Under the pieces are notes generated by a model. It was not told the origin of the DNA and did no database searches. It worked only from the letters and a program-made list of their open reading frames with translations. The translations under genes were made by a program, and so were the position numbers. Positions 34,901 to 44,763 of a DNA stretch of 64,000 bases are shown in pieces. The first letter of the stretch is position 1. Each line of letters starts with the position of its first letter. This stretch comes from Stagonosporopsis chrysanthemi (taxonomy: Eukaryota; Ascomycota; Dothideomycetes; Pleosporales; Didymellaceae), in assembly GCA_022560025.1 (NCBI GenBank), contig JAFISE010000016.1, forward strand, positions 232,321 through 296,320, in the 5' to 3' direction.

Positions 34901-37060
34901 ACATACATTCAGCCGCAGATCGGATACGAGAGAGGATGCCCTGAACGCCCAGGATGCATTTCCTGCCAATCAGCTGCGCTCGTCTAATGACATTGCAGCT
35001 GGGGGCAGACATTGGTATCCTGTTCTGACTATCGCCGAATGGGGAATCACCGCTTCTATGCAGCCTTCGGATCAAGGAGACAAGCATCTTCGTTGTTACT
35101 GTATTGCTGTGTTGCTGTGTTGCTGTGGGACGTATTCGAGATTGGCTGATGCCCAGGATACGGCCTCCAAAATCTCTCTGAGATCCTTCGTCTTCTTTCC
35201 GGCGCCTGGAAGTTTCATGTTGATCCGCCGCAAGGTCAGATCTGGCAAGGCTCAAGCGTGGACGGAAATTTACTGCTTAGTCAATCTCTAATGCCAGCCT
35301 CTCGGTGATTGCGCAACGCGATTCTTCAGATGGGCCAAACGTTGGCCTGCCAGCCAACGCCATGCCTGCAGTGGGTACGACAAACTATCGGCCCTGGCGC
35401 ACGCCTTCTGCAACCACCACCACGAGGAGGACCGCGCAGAGTGATGATCGTCAACGCTGCTCGTCTTCCGCGCGACACCTGACCCGATGTAACACGTTGC
35501 GGGCCATGGAGTCGGTGCTTGATCGGTGGTGCGCTTATCGATTGGCCATGCTAACTACCACGCTACGTCGATCCGGAGACTGTCCTTCCAAGGCAGTCAA
35601 TGACAGGTTCTCAGCAAGGTTTCTTGATCTGTCCCTTGTGAACTCATGCCCAGCCATTGCTCATGATGATAATTGGATTACTTGATTGAGCACGCTAGAG
35701 CACAGAAGAGGTTTTGCAAGATGCGCGAGCCACAACGCTACATTTCCACCAATTCCGTGGTTTCGTGTTGACGCACACAATGCGCAGGCCTCATTTCAGC
35801 CGACCGCATTCGGTCCTCACACGGCTGAGTTGTGACGATAGATATGCCCCTTCATTTCCCTTTGGGCAGCCTCATGCAATGTCAACAGTCAACAGCGTCC
35901 GTGCGACAGAGCGACAATCTCTCCAAAAGAGCGCGCTCGCTTCCTCCCGGACGTTTGGCCCTGCTAGGCGCGTGCGCACGGTTGAGACTTCCAGACCACG
36001 GCCGATCAACCCGCTCTTCAATCTCTGATGAGCCTTGTCTCCAGCCACCGTGTCCGGCTGAACCGTTCACCATACTGAGTTTTCAAGTGGACGCTATGGA
36101 CGAATTGAGTCGTACTTGTAGTCACTGAATCAAGTTTTGGCCAATTTTGGTAGCTTGAAGCCTGGCTGAAGGGGCACTTACTGCGTGGGGTTGAAATCTG
36201 TGTACCAGTGTCTGTAGCTTTTTCTATGAGACCCTGTGCTCTTATCGATCCGACACTCGGCTAACCTGGCTTGTCTCCAGATGTCTGCATGTCTGAAGTC
36301 TTGATCCTCATGCTACAACAAACCGAGCTTGTCTATAACACGACCGTGTGTATGCGATTATGACAGTCTGGTTTCAGGCTTTAGGCCTCATTAAACAACG
36401 CCTGTAGCTGCAAGCTGTTTTTGCTTGGCTCACATGGCGGTTGGGTAGCTTGCGGCAAATCTTAGCGCCACGCAATGGGAACGATGACCAGAGTTTGCAG
36501 GAGCCGGAAGCTATCTCCTAGGACATCAGATGGCGGGAATACAAGAACACAGACCGCGGACGTTGCTTAGATCTTACTTGCTGTCAGCAGCTTCAGTGCT
36601 CATGCATATCCTTGCAACGCGTCTTCCACTACCGCCCGCTTGACGCCACACATCGGCTGTCCTTGACTTGCGGCGTGCCGTTTCGTCTTGCTGCTGTCAA
36701 GCATTGCAACCATCATCCTCGCTGGTTGGCCCAATTCTAGCCGGGCCTCTTCCATTCTTGTACATTCGTCCCTATGCTTCCCCACCACTGCCCACTCGAT
36801 TTTGCCATCTCCATCAACCTTGCCAACCTGGATCTGATCGCCACGCCCACCCACGCGAGCTCTACTTGGCTGCGATCGTCGTTGCAGCAGCTCTCCCTGT
36901 CACCCTTCCATTGCTCTCCGCTGCCCTACTTTAAGCACGAATCACAGTCGAGCTTTCTGCCTGTACACGTTCAGCCTAGAGCTTAGGGTAACGGCCGCTG
37001 AGCTCTGGGCCTTAAGTGGACGCTGCTCCCGCGAACACGCTGCTTGAATAAGTATGTACG
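31962..37060. other. 5.1-kb stretch with no recognisable gene
   Basis: The largest gap between recognised genes apart from the right end. Six-frame reading gives only short frames lacking family resemblance. Seen: an imperfect 34-base direct duplication (33256-33289 and 33314-33347), TTGCTGTG repeats at about 35106-35130, and a CT-rich region (36650-36960) that is probably the promoter of the next gene. No tRNA, rRNA, transposase fragment or long terminal repeat was recognised. Base composition is close to the flanks, so this is not an AT-rich RIP-mutated block. Confidence 0.45.
33256..33347. repeat. Imperfect tandem duplication (about 34-base unit)
   Basis: The unit at 33256-33289 and that at 33314-33347 share CTAGA-GCAGC, then TTC-GG, then ACACAGATTGA, with several substitutions and a one-base gap. 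They lie 58 bases apart. Function unknown; could be a relic of a duplicated insertion. Confidence 0.6.
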
Positions 37061-38698
37061 TTGCTCCATCTCTTTCGGGAATTTCGAAATTTGACGCCTC
37101 CCAATCGCTCATTTCGATGTCGAGTACTTTTCACAACCTTTTACGTCTGGTTTCCACTCTTCATGATGCTCACTCTCTCTAAGCCAGCGAAGTGGGATTT
37201 CGACGTCAAAACCCATGACTATCCTCCACCTTTCTCTTCTACCACCACTCGACACTCACCACAGCTCAACGGCGGGCCATCGCCTCCCCATTCGGCTGGG
37301 CCAAATTACGCCATGAGCACATCTCACCGCGGACTTCCTCCGCCATCGGCAATGACATTGCCAGATCCTGGACGAGGTCCGCCTCCACCAATACAATCCT
37401 CGATTGGGTCATCATCCTTGGGCGCACTGCCTCCAGCACCGAGTCAATGGCAAGGCGCTGAAGATGGTATGAAGAATTGGTTAGCAGCCAAGGCCGAAGA
37501 GGAGAAGCGAAAGCAAGAAGAAGAAAAGACCCGTCAAGAGAATCTGAAGTTGGAGCAGCGGAAGATCGAGCATTCAATGCTCCGGGAGTCCATGCAGGGA
37601 GGCATTCCACCACACCTGGTTCCTATAATATTCGCGGGCATCGGGGGAGGCAATTTGGCCAACATTAGTGCCGAATGGATACAGCAATATACTGCACAGG
37701 TGCAGGCTGCGCAACAACAGGCTCAGGCTCAGGCGCAAGCGCAACTGTCGCCTGACCTCAGACGAGAGACGAGACTGTTGGGTCAACAACCGCAAGCTAT
37801 ATATGCTGGCCAGCCCCCAGTGTCTCAAACAATCCTGCCGCCAACTGCTGTACTGCCAGGCCAGCCTATTTCAACGCAGCCACAGCAAGTATATGCTAGC
37901 GACAGAGCCGCAGCAGCACCCGGACATGTTGGACAGCCACCATCGACCGTTCGTCCACATCACCAGTCGCAGCTGCCGAAGCTCACCACAAACGAAATGC
38001 ACATTCAGCCGCCGCCATCCACACAATCGAGCGTGCAGCAACTGCAACAGCATAACCAGAATACACAAGAACAGTCGTCGCCTTCCATCTACTTCCACCA
38101 TTGGGTGCCTCCGACGTCACAACAGGAGAAGAACACAAGCGGTAACCCGCCAGCGACGCCCTCAGGTAAATACAAATCTTCGCCCTCTACCTCATACCAG
38201 TCCCGTCAACGTGCGATGTCTCATGCGTCTGACCGTGAGTACATCAGCTCCCCCAAGAAGCGGAAGGCCCAAGGCCCTCACGCAGCGCCTCCGCCCCCAA
38301 CATCGGCACCCCAATCCTATACATCACCGTCCTTCTCGCATGTATCGACGTCATCGACATCAACGCCCGGACGACGAGGACATGCACGAGCCCGTTCAGA
38401 TGCATCTGCACGAGGTACAGAGGGTTCTCTGAGCCGACGCGGCACGGTATCGGGGTTGGCACATGAGACACGGCAGAGTGAGATCCAAGAATCTCCGAGA
38501 GCGCCAGAAGGACGGCACCCGCATGCCTCCGGTGCACCTTACGGCACTCCACCACGTCAGCATGAGATACGAGGCCATGTCCAGCAATCTTCAGCACAAA
38601 ATGCCGGATCGGGTCAGCCTGAAACACCAACATACGGGATGCATCAGCAGTGGGATCGTGGATATCATCCATCTCCCAAACGGGAAGCTGACCATTAG
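37061..38698 (+). CDS. Pro/Gln/Ser-rich fungal protein with a short coiled coil
   Basis: A single long frame of 545 codons from the first ATG; I do not recognise a named family. Residues 40-135 are Pro/Ser-rich. A charged Glu/Lys-rich helix, probably a coiled coil, spans about 145-175 (WLAAKAEEEKRKQEEEKTRQ). It is followed by a hydrophobic Gly-containing segment (MQGGIPPHLVPIIFAGIGGG, about 182-202) and a Gln/Ala-rich stretch. The rest is disordered, rich in Gln, Pro, Ser and His, with a possible nuclear signal SPKKRKA near residue 396. The true start may be Met35 or Met36 (37163 or 37166): the first 34 residues look unlike the rest, and a GTATGT donor-like site lies just before 37061, so a 5' intron is possible. 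Nuclear, transcription-related role is a guess from composition. Confidence 0.7.
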   Translation: MLHLFREFRNLTPPNRSFRCRVLFTTFYVWFPLFMMLTLSKPAKWDFDVKTHDYPPPFSSTTTRHSPQLNGGPSPPHSAGPNYAMSTSHRGLPPPSAMTLPDPGRGPPPPIQSSIGSSSLGALPPAPSQWQGAEDGMKNWLAAKAEEEKRKQEEEKTRQENLKLEQRKIEHSMLRESMQGGIPPHLVPIIFAGIGGGNLANISAEWIQQYTAQVQAAQQQAQAQAQAQLSPDLRRETRLLGQQPQAIYAGQPPVSQTILPPTAVLPGQPISTQPQQVYASDRAAAAPGHVGQPPSTVRPHHQSQLPKLTTNEMHIQPPPSTQSSVQQLQQHNQNTQEQSSPSIYFHHWVPPTSQQEKNTSGNPPATPSGKYKSSPSTSYQSRQRAMSHASDREYISSPKKRKAQGPHAAPPPPTSAPQSYTSPSFSHVSTSSTSTPGRRGHARARSDASARGTEGSLSRRGTVSGLAHETRQSEIQESPRAPEGRHPHASGAPYGTPPRQHEIRGHVQQSSAQNAGSGQPETPTYGMHQQWDRGYHPSPKREADH

Positions 38699-41012
38699 AC
38701 CGACGATTAGAGTTCAGCAGCACATTCGCAATTCGTTTTCGCAACTGCTACCGGCCCGCTTTTCTCTGTGGAGACAAAATCAAGTCACGCGAGTTACGGT
38801 AGGGACGGCATTCGTTGCACGTCATCTGAAGGGACGGACGCCACAATCAATCTCATGTTTGCAGTCTCGAACTTGCAAGCATGTCAAGCGAAATGAGCTC
38901 CACAAACACCCACATTCTCCTCATCTTGAATTTGGGCGCACGGCCCCCCAACCCCATCAAGAAGCAACCTCTCATCTCTTGAGATTGCAATGCAATGTCG
39001 TTTGGGGGGATGCGCACCTCCGCCAATGGGCAGGATCGTGTATGCGGCTTCCTACTCTAATCGCCTTTCCGTCATTACTCGCGGGCTCTACCCGCTTCTA
39101 GCAGGGGTTCCGATCCTATGACTGCATCTGCTCGGCGTCTTCGCTTTTGGACTCTCTCCATCTGATGCTGTTGGCGCTTCCAAGATCCGGCCTTGTGCTG
39201 TAGTGACCTTGCATGATATCACGAATGCTTGCTCATGGCGAAATGGCTGCATGCGCAGGTCTGACATCGTTCGCCTCCCCACCTCCGTCCGGCTGGCGGC
39301 TCAACTGTGCATACTCCACGGCTTCCTCGTCAGCCGCTGCGCGACCTTCAAGTCATAGCCAGCGTCAACTACGCGCCGCTCTTGGTCAAAGGGACATACG
39401 CTTAACCTACACTTGCTAGTCTGCCACGCAGCAGAGTGCCAATCTCTTTGGACAACGTGTCGTATGATATATGCTGGCCTTTGCAGACGATTCGGCCCTT
39501 CTGCATGCGTTGTTGTCGCGAGTCCTGGCTGCAAGTTGCAGCTGTTATATCAGAATGCAAGTTGGCACATCACATGTCTTATTGCGCCCTCGGCATGTGC
39601 ACATAGGCCGTTTCTGGCATTTGGTGCCCCTGCACGACATCTCTGGACTCACGGGTGCGCTAGGTTGCCATGTCAATTCTGTCTCGGGGGACAGTTCTAC
39701 AACTGCGTTCGACTTCTTGTCTTACCTGCGCCGATCTTCTCAATTTTCCTCAACCATCGCTTGCGTGCGCGGCGCAACCGCGTCAACTGCTCCATCCACA
39801 TATACCAGCACTGCTGCAGATTCCCTACTGCATTATGACCGGAGTTTAGGTCATTGGCGCTTCTACCATTACTTCTCTTGATGTTGCGTCAGCCGCTCAC
39901 GCGCGGCTTTTATTCACTTCGTCTACCTCATTGGCTTCTCATTTGGCTGCAAATTGCACATTGTATACCCCGGGTTCTCATATTTGATTGGTTCTCTTCT
40001 TGACAAGTGGAAAACACTGTCTTGCATTCATCGTTTTTTGGTTTTGCATATTCTCACAGGCGTTGTACTGTACATAGCTAGGGATAGGTCCCGGGCCAGG
40101 CGTATGGTCACCTGGATGATGGGATCGATGTATGGAGTTAGGCTTGCAGCAGGGACCACCGTGGACCCGCTTCTTGTGTATATCACGGTTTTCGGAGCAC
40201 ACACATAGTACAATACACGCGGCGAGCAGTGTGCGACTGGCTCGGCGGGACACTGCCTGTTAGAGGAGGCCGCCCACCTTGCCAGCGCATCCTGTCTTGC
40301 CTAACACAACTACGCAAATTTCCATCAGCGGGTGTGGATTCGCACATCAGGCCATCCAAGTTGGTGTAATGCTTCGTTTCAATGTGTGCGTCTCGCCGGT
40401 GCTGTGGATTCTGGCGTATGAGAAGGCCTTCTTCAAGAAGTGATTGGGTGGCGACAGTGGTGGCGCTTGTTGCAAAGCACTGGAGCCATAGATCCTTCTA
40501 TCGTGCCGCGAGAATGGTTCTCGTGCGAGCGAGGCTGCTCAAATGGTGTGATGTGTGTATAGTGTGAGACAGTCCCAGCAGACCGGGTTGCGGTCATGGT
40601 GGTAGTGCAGAGACGATGTCCCGGGAAAAGCAACGCGTCTTGAGTCATTCACGATCCGGAAGCAGAATACGAGAAATCAAGCGTGTTCAAGGAGCAGCGA
40701 GCCGAACTTTTTGCTGATGCCGGGCTCTTGGACTGCGATACTCCTACTGCGCCACGAGGCGGGGCAAAATGTGGCTGGTGACTGCCCCGCGATGGCCGAA
40801 CCGGCAGGCCCAAGCTGTCAGATGCCGAATGGCAAACAACTCAGTCGCTGCCTGACCAAACTTCTCTCACCACAAACCACACATCACTCTCACCCACCCT
40901 CACCCGCTCAAGCTGCAGACCCAAGACAACGGGGCCACATAGGCTTATATATCACCACAAGTCCACCTCCGTCTGACCTCACGCCTGTGGAACCAGAGGC
41001 ACAGCACGCAAC
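38699..41012. other. 2.3-kb intergenic stretch, no gene seen
   Basis: Several plus-strand frames of 80-140 codons (for example 39413-39838) overlap in different phases and have Cys/Leu/Ser-rich chance-like composition. 40860-41000 is a CACCC/CACT-rich promoter-like tract just before RUB1. Nothing else recognised. Confidence 0.4.
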
Positions 41013-41475
41013 ATGCAGATCAAGTACGCAGTCAGAGAGCTTGCTATAGCTTCACAACCTGCCAGGCGCAGATACTGACTTTTTGACAGAGTACGAACCC
41101 TTACTGGCAAGGAGATCGAGCTCGACATCGAACCCGACTACAAGGTACGCCACCTTTCATCCAGCTTCACACAACGCGCCTGCGAGAACACGAACGCTTG
41201 CGCTCAATCGCAGAACGCAGTTCCATAGCATGAACATGCTGACAGTATTAAGGTCTCGAGGATAAAGGAGCGTGTCGAGGAGAAGGAAGGCATCCCGCCA
41301 GCACAGCAGCGCCTCATCTACGGAGGCAAGCAGATGTACGTCAACCACACATATTTCTGGCAAAGGCACGTTGGCTAATACACAATATAGGGCCGATGAC
41401 AAGACCGCCGCTGACTACCAGCTCGAGGGCGGGGCTACACTGCACTTGGTACTTGCCCTTCGTGGCGGCTGCTGA
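41013..41475 (+). CDS. RUB1: Ubiquitin-like modifier RUB1/NEDD8
   Basis: Four exons, 41013-41023, 41090-41144, 41253-41335 and 41391-41475, give 77 residues. NEDD8 is conjugated to cullins and activates SCF-type ubiquitin ligases. The joined protein begins MQIKVRTLTGKEIELDIEPDYKVSR in pattern and ends LALRGG plus one Cys. The Ala at the position before LRGG (LALRGG rather than LRLRGG) distinguishes NEDD8 from ubiquitin. The last Cys is removed by a processing protease to expose Gly76. The IKERVEEKEGIPPAQQRLIYGGKQM helix-and-strand core is full length. The first coding exon is only 11 nt and the gene has three introns within 231 coding bases of mature protein. Very sure. Confidence 0.96.
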
Positions 41476-41841
41476 GTCCCTTCTCATGTTGACATTGTTG
41501 GTTGACTTGGTGCTGACGTCTTTCTGGAAATGGTTCTTTCCCAATTGTGGCTACCGTGAACACGTTCTCCAGGGCTACTGCGACGAGCATGTCTCGCGAC
41601 GAAGGTCATATCGGGGTCCTGCTCGAGGATGAACCTGCGGAGCGCATTGCACTGGAATGAACGTGATAGACAAGGCACCATGCGAGCGGCCTTGTGTTTG
41701 ATGTTCATATTCATATTCCATAGCAGTCAACTAGCGTTGCTGCACGCCCAATAGCTAAGCAGTCATTCCACACCTCGCAGATACCACACCCACGAGCCGA
41801 GCTCACCAGATGCATGCTACTAACGTGTACAGTACACAAAG
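41476..41841. other. Convergent 3' region between RUB1 and the Zn2Cys6 gene
   Basis: 366 bases shared by the 3' ends of two converging genes. An AT-containing run (ATGTTCATATTCATATTCCATAG-like, about 41700-41725) may serve as polyadenylation signal. No gene seen. Confidence 0.4.
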
Positions 41842-44347
41842 CTAGAGATTGAAACCGAACCCAAAACTCGAATCGCCTTGGAAGCCACCATCGAAGATGC
41901 CTATCCCTGCAGTGACCAGGCTGTCGAATTGACCCCAACTTGTCAGATCCGCCATATTCGACGGCAGATAGCTTGAGTTGAACATTGTGCTATCTGGAGT
42001 CTGCGGAACGTTGCCGTTATTGTAGAACGAGCCTGTCATGTCCGGGCTCGCACCGCTTTGAGGCGTGGACTCTGGGATGGCCAACGCCGTCGAGCTGGCC
42101 TGATTCTGCTCTGCAGCGCCAGCGCCAGGTACAGGGAGTGGCATTGTCTTCGTGATGCCTGACCCTGTGCGATTATGCTGATTCGTCTGCCTTACAGCTT
42201 CCAGCCTCAGCTCCTCAAGCACCACGCAGTATCGTCTTGCCAAACAGTCCGTCTCGCTGATACTCTCCAACTGTCTCTGGCACTTCGCCCCAGCAGCAAA
42301 GTACTCTTCGCATTGCCCTGGCGAGAGAAGGTGCTGCCTGATCCGATAGATGTAAAGCACCACAACGGCGCAGAACGCATAGTACTGCGTGAACCAGAAC
42401 GCTCTGAAGAGATTCGAAGACGTAAACACATCATCCACGACTCTGACAATGTTCATCGCAGCATCCAAGCAACTCGCGATATTTGCACTTGTGTCTGCTG
42501 GCGCCTGGTAACTGGGGTGGCTCCTGAAGCCTGTCAGGTTTGCAAAGTTCGAGAGTAGAAAGGGGCGGTGAATCAGCAGCATTGCGTGATAGTATGCTAG
42601 GTTGAGTACGCCGCGCTGGCGCTGGTAGATGGGGATCAGCAGGGAGGACTCGATGCCTGCGGCGTCGAGGAAGGGGCCGAGCGATTCTCGCCAGCGGTCG
42701 AGGTCTTTGGTGTATTTTGCGCTGAGCTCGATTCGCAGCGCGAGTGAGGGTGGGCGGATGGGGTACAGGTCGCGCAGGACGAGGGAGACGATGCGCGTGA
42801 GTCTGGCATACATTAGTTCGTGATGTAAGATTGCATGGCCTGTTTGGAGACTTGCTTGATGTGTTCCACAGGCGCCATCATATGCGAGGGCGATTTAGAG
42901 CTCGACGGCGCTATGTATTGTGGGTGGAGATCGGAGTCATTTACAACAGTCGGCAGTTCCTGGTCGATATCCTCGTCCTTGAATGTCCGCGGTCGGCCCA
43001 ACGCAGCGGAGAGGTACTTGTCCAGTGAGTACGCAACCCAGAACGTCCGCCTCCGACTCTCCAGCTCCACATAGTCGACCGTCGCTGATGGGTCGTACCG
43101 CCTCCCACGATTAAGCCCAATAGCAAGCGCTAGGTGCGACGTCGTTCCAAAGAGAGACCAGCAGTGGTTTATTCGCGACTGCGTCAGGAGGTAGAAGCAC
43201 TGCAGAAGTCGTGCCTGCACACTAGCCAGTCGCACCGCACCACGCTCTTTGGAGAGTTGGTGTTCGGCAGCGAAGAAGTAGCGCGCGCTATTTTCCTGCG
43301 TGGTACTGCCTGGTGGCATATAGGCTTGTGCTTGCGCAAAAACGATAAGCAGGAGTGCTGTCTTCGCTGCCGCATCTTCTTTGGCGTGCATGTCTCCCTG
43401 CGTTTCGTAGAACTCGTGCACCCACTTCTCGATCGTGGGGCGGTGGATGAAGCGATGTGTTGGGGCGGCATAGTCGAAGTACCGCTCAACGAGTCGTTGT
43501 GCATCAGGCTTGGGAGGCAGTACAAAAAAGGTCGGATCGAAGTCTGCTAACGGCGAATCTCCCCACGCGAAGATGGAAGAGTCTTGTGATGTCGGCGTAT
43601 TTTGGTGCAGACGCTTCTGTATGCGAATCAAAAACGAGACTCCAGAAGATGATCCGACGTAGTGGCCTTGGGAATCTGTCTGCGCCTGGGCTGGTTCTGG
43701 AGAAGTCCTCGATGGTGGATCACGATTAACATCCTCGTGATTTCCGTTGACCCGGTTCACTCTCTCTAGAATTGGACGGTCGTGTGCTGATTCAACATTA
43801 AGCCCATGTCCTGAATACTGGAAGGAGGGTAAGTCCCTGAGTGGATTGTCTTCAATAGGCATTGTGTTAGGTTGTGTGATGCCGGCTTTGGAAGCAGAAG
43901 ACATGGCAGCCTCGTCGACCATGACAGATGGTAGTCTACCGCGAGTGTACTGTGCAGTGTACTCGCAGGACAGACCGGCTCTGAGACAGAGCGTACATGG
44001 GCAGCGCCCTGTGCATCGCGTCTTCTTCCTAACTTCATGTTAGTAAGTCATTATAAGACGCCTTGAAAGGTCTAGGCTGATAGCAAGAGGACTGGTACAG
44101 ATGTGTTGCAAGACTATCGCACCTACTTTTTGCATCTATCACACGCTCTGCTGACCCTTGTCCTTTCTTTATCCTCTCTACGCCGTTTACTCGGCGGTGA
44201 TCGCGGTTCATTGGATCCAGCATTCGACGGTGTCGTTGTCGAGGTCACCGCACCTTCCGCAGTATCTCCATTGCGGTTGGCAGGTATCCATGACTGTGGA
44301 CTTATCCCATGATCGGATGGTGCTCGCGGCGGGCTCATGCCATCCAT
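41842..44347 (-). CDS. Zn2Cys6 (GAL4-type) transcription factor
   Basis: Three exons on the minus strand, 44347-44127, 44028-42856 and 42802-41842, give 784 residues. The zinc cluster has Cys69, 72, 79, 85, 88 and 95 (C-x2-C-x6-C-x5-C-x2-C-x6-C). Its Lys-rich turn is split by intron 1, which is why no single frame contains it. A basic SKRRREDKERTRVSR stretch precedes it. The fungal-specific regulatory domain spans about residues 230-560 (VERYFDYAAPTHRFIHRPT, then ESRRRTFWVAYSLDKYLSAALGRP). The C-terminus is Ser/Gly/Phe-rich. Intron 2 (42803-42855) uses a GC donor (GCAAGT) with a CTAAT branch and CAG acceptor; only this join gives HIKLTRIVSLVLRDLY. Nuclear DNA-binding regulator, probably recognising CGG half-sites. 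Target genes unknown. Confidence 0.92.
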
Positions 44348-44763
44348 TGCGAATGAAGATCAATCGATTAGCGATGGGGAGGTGGGACACAACGGAGTCA
44401 TTCTCCGTCCGGAAAAGGTTGAGTTGGCGTCGCACGTGACACAAACTTCGGATAAGCGCGGCTTGCTTGCAACCGGTGGCTCTTTTACAGCAACATTTCG
44501 TCTGTTCACATCATGCCTAGCTTTCCTTCCTATGATTATTGATCCGTCCATAATACCCGTGCATAAGACACCCGCCAAAATGCCCTGGCACACCGAACGG
44601 CACATCAGTAATTGAATTAGAAGTCGACAGACTAGAAGACGTAGATTGCATCAAACACTCATATTGAATCACTGTATATATTGTAATGTCCTATCCAATC
44701 CGAAGTAGGGTATCATCCTCCCCAAAACGCCACCATTGATATAAGAAAAAAGACGAAGGCCGC
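44348..44763. other. Promoter of the Zn2Cys6 gene and 3' end of the next gene
   Basis: No gene seen. The part next to 44764 is AT-rich (44600-44760) and probably holds the 3' UTR of the HeLo-like gene. The part near 44348 is the factor's upstream region. Confidence 0.4.
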
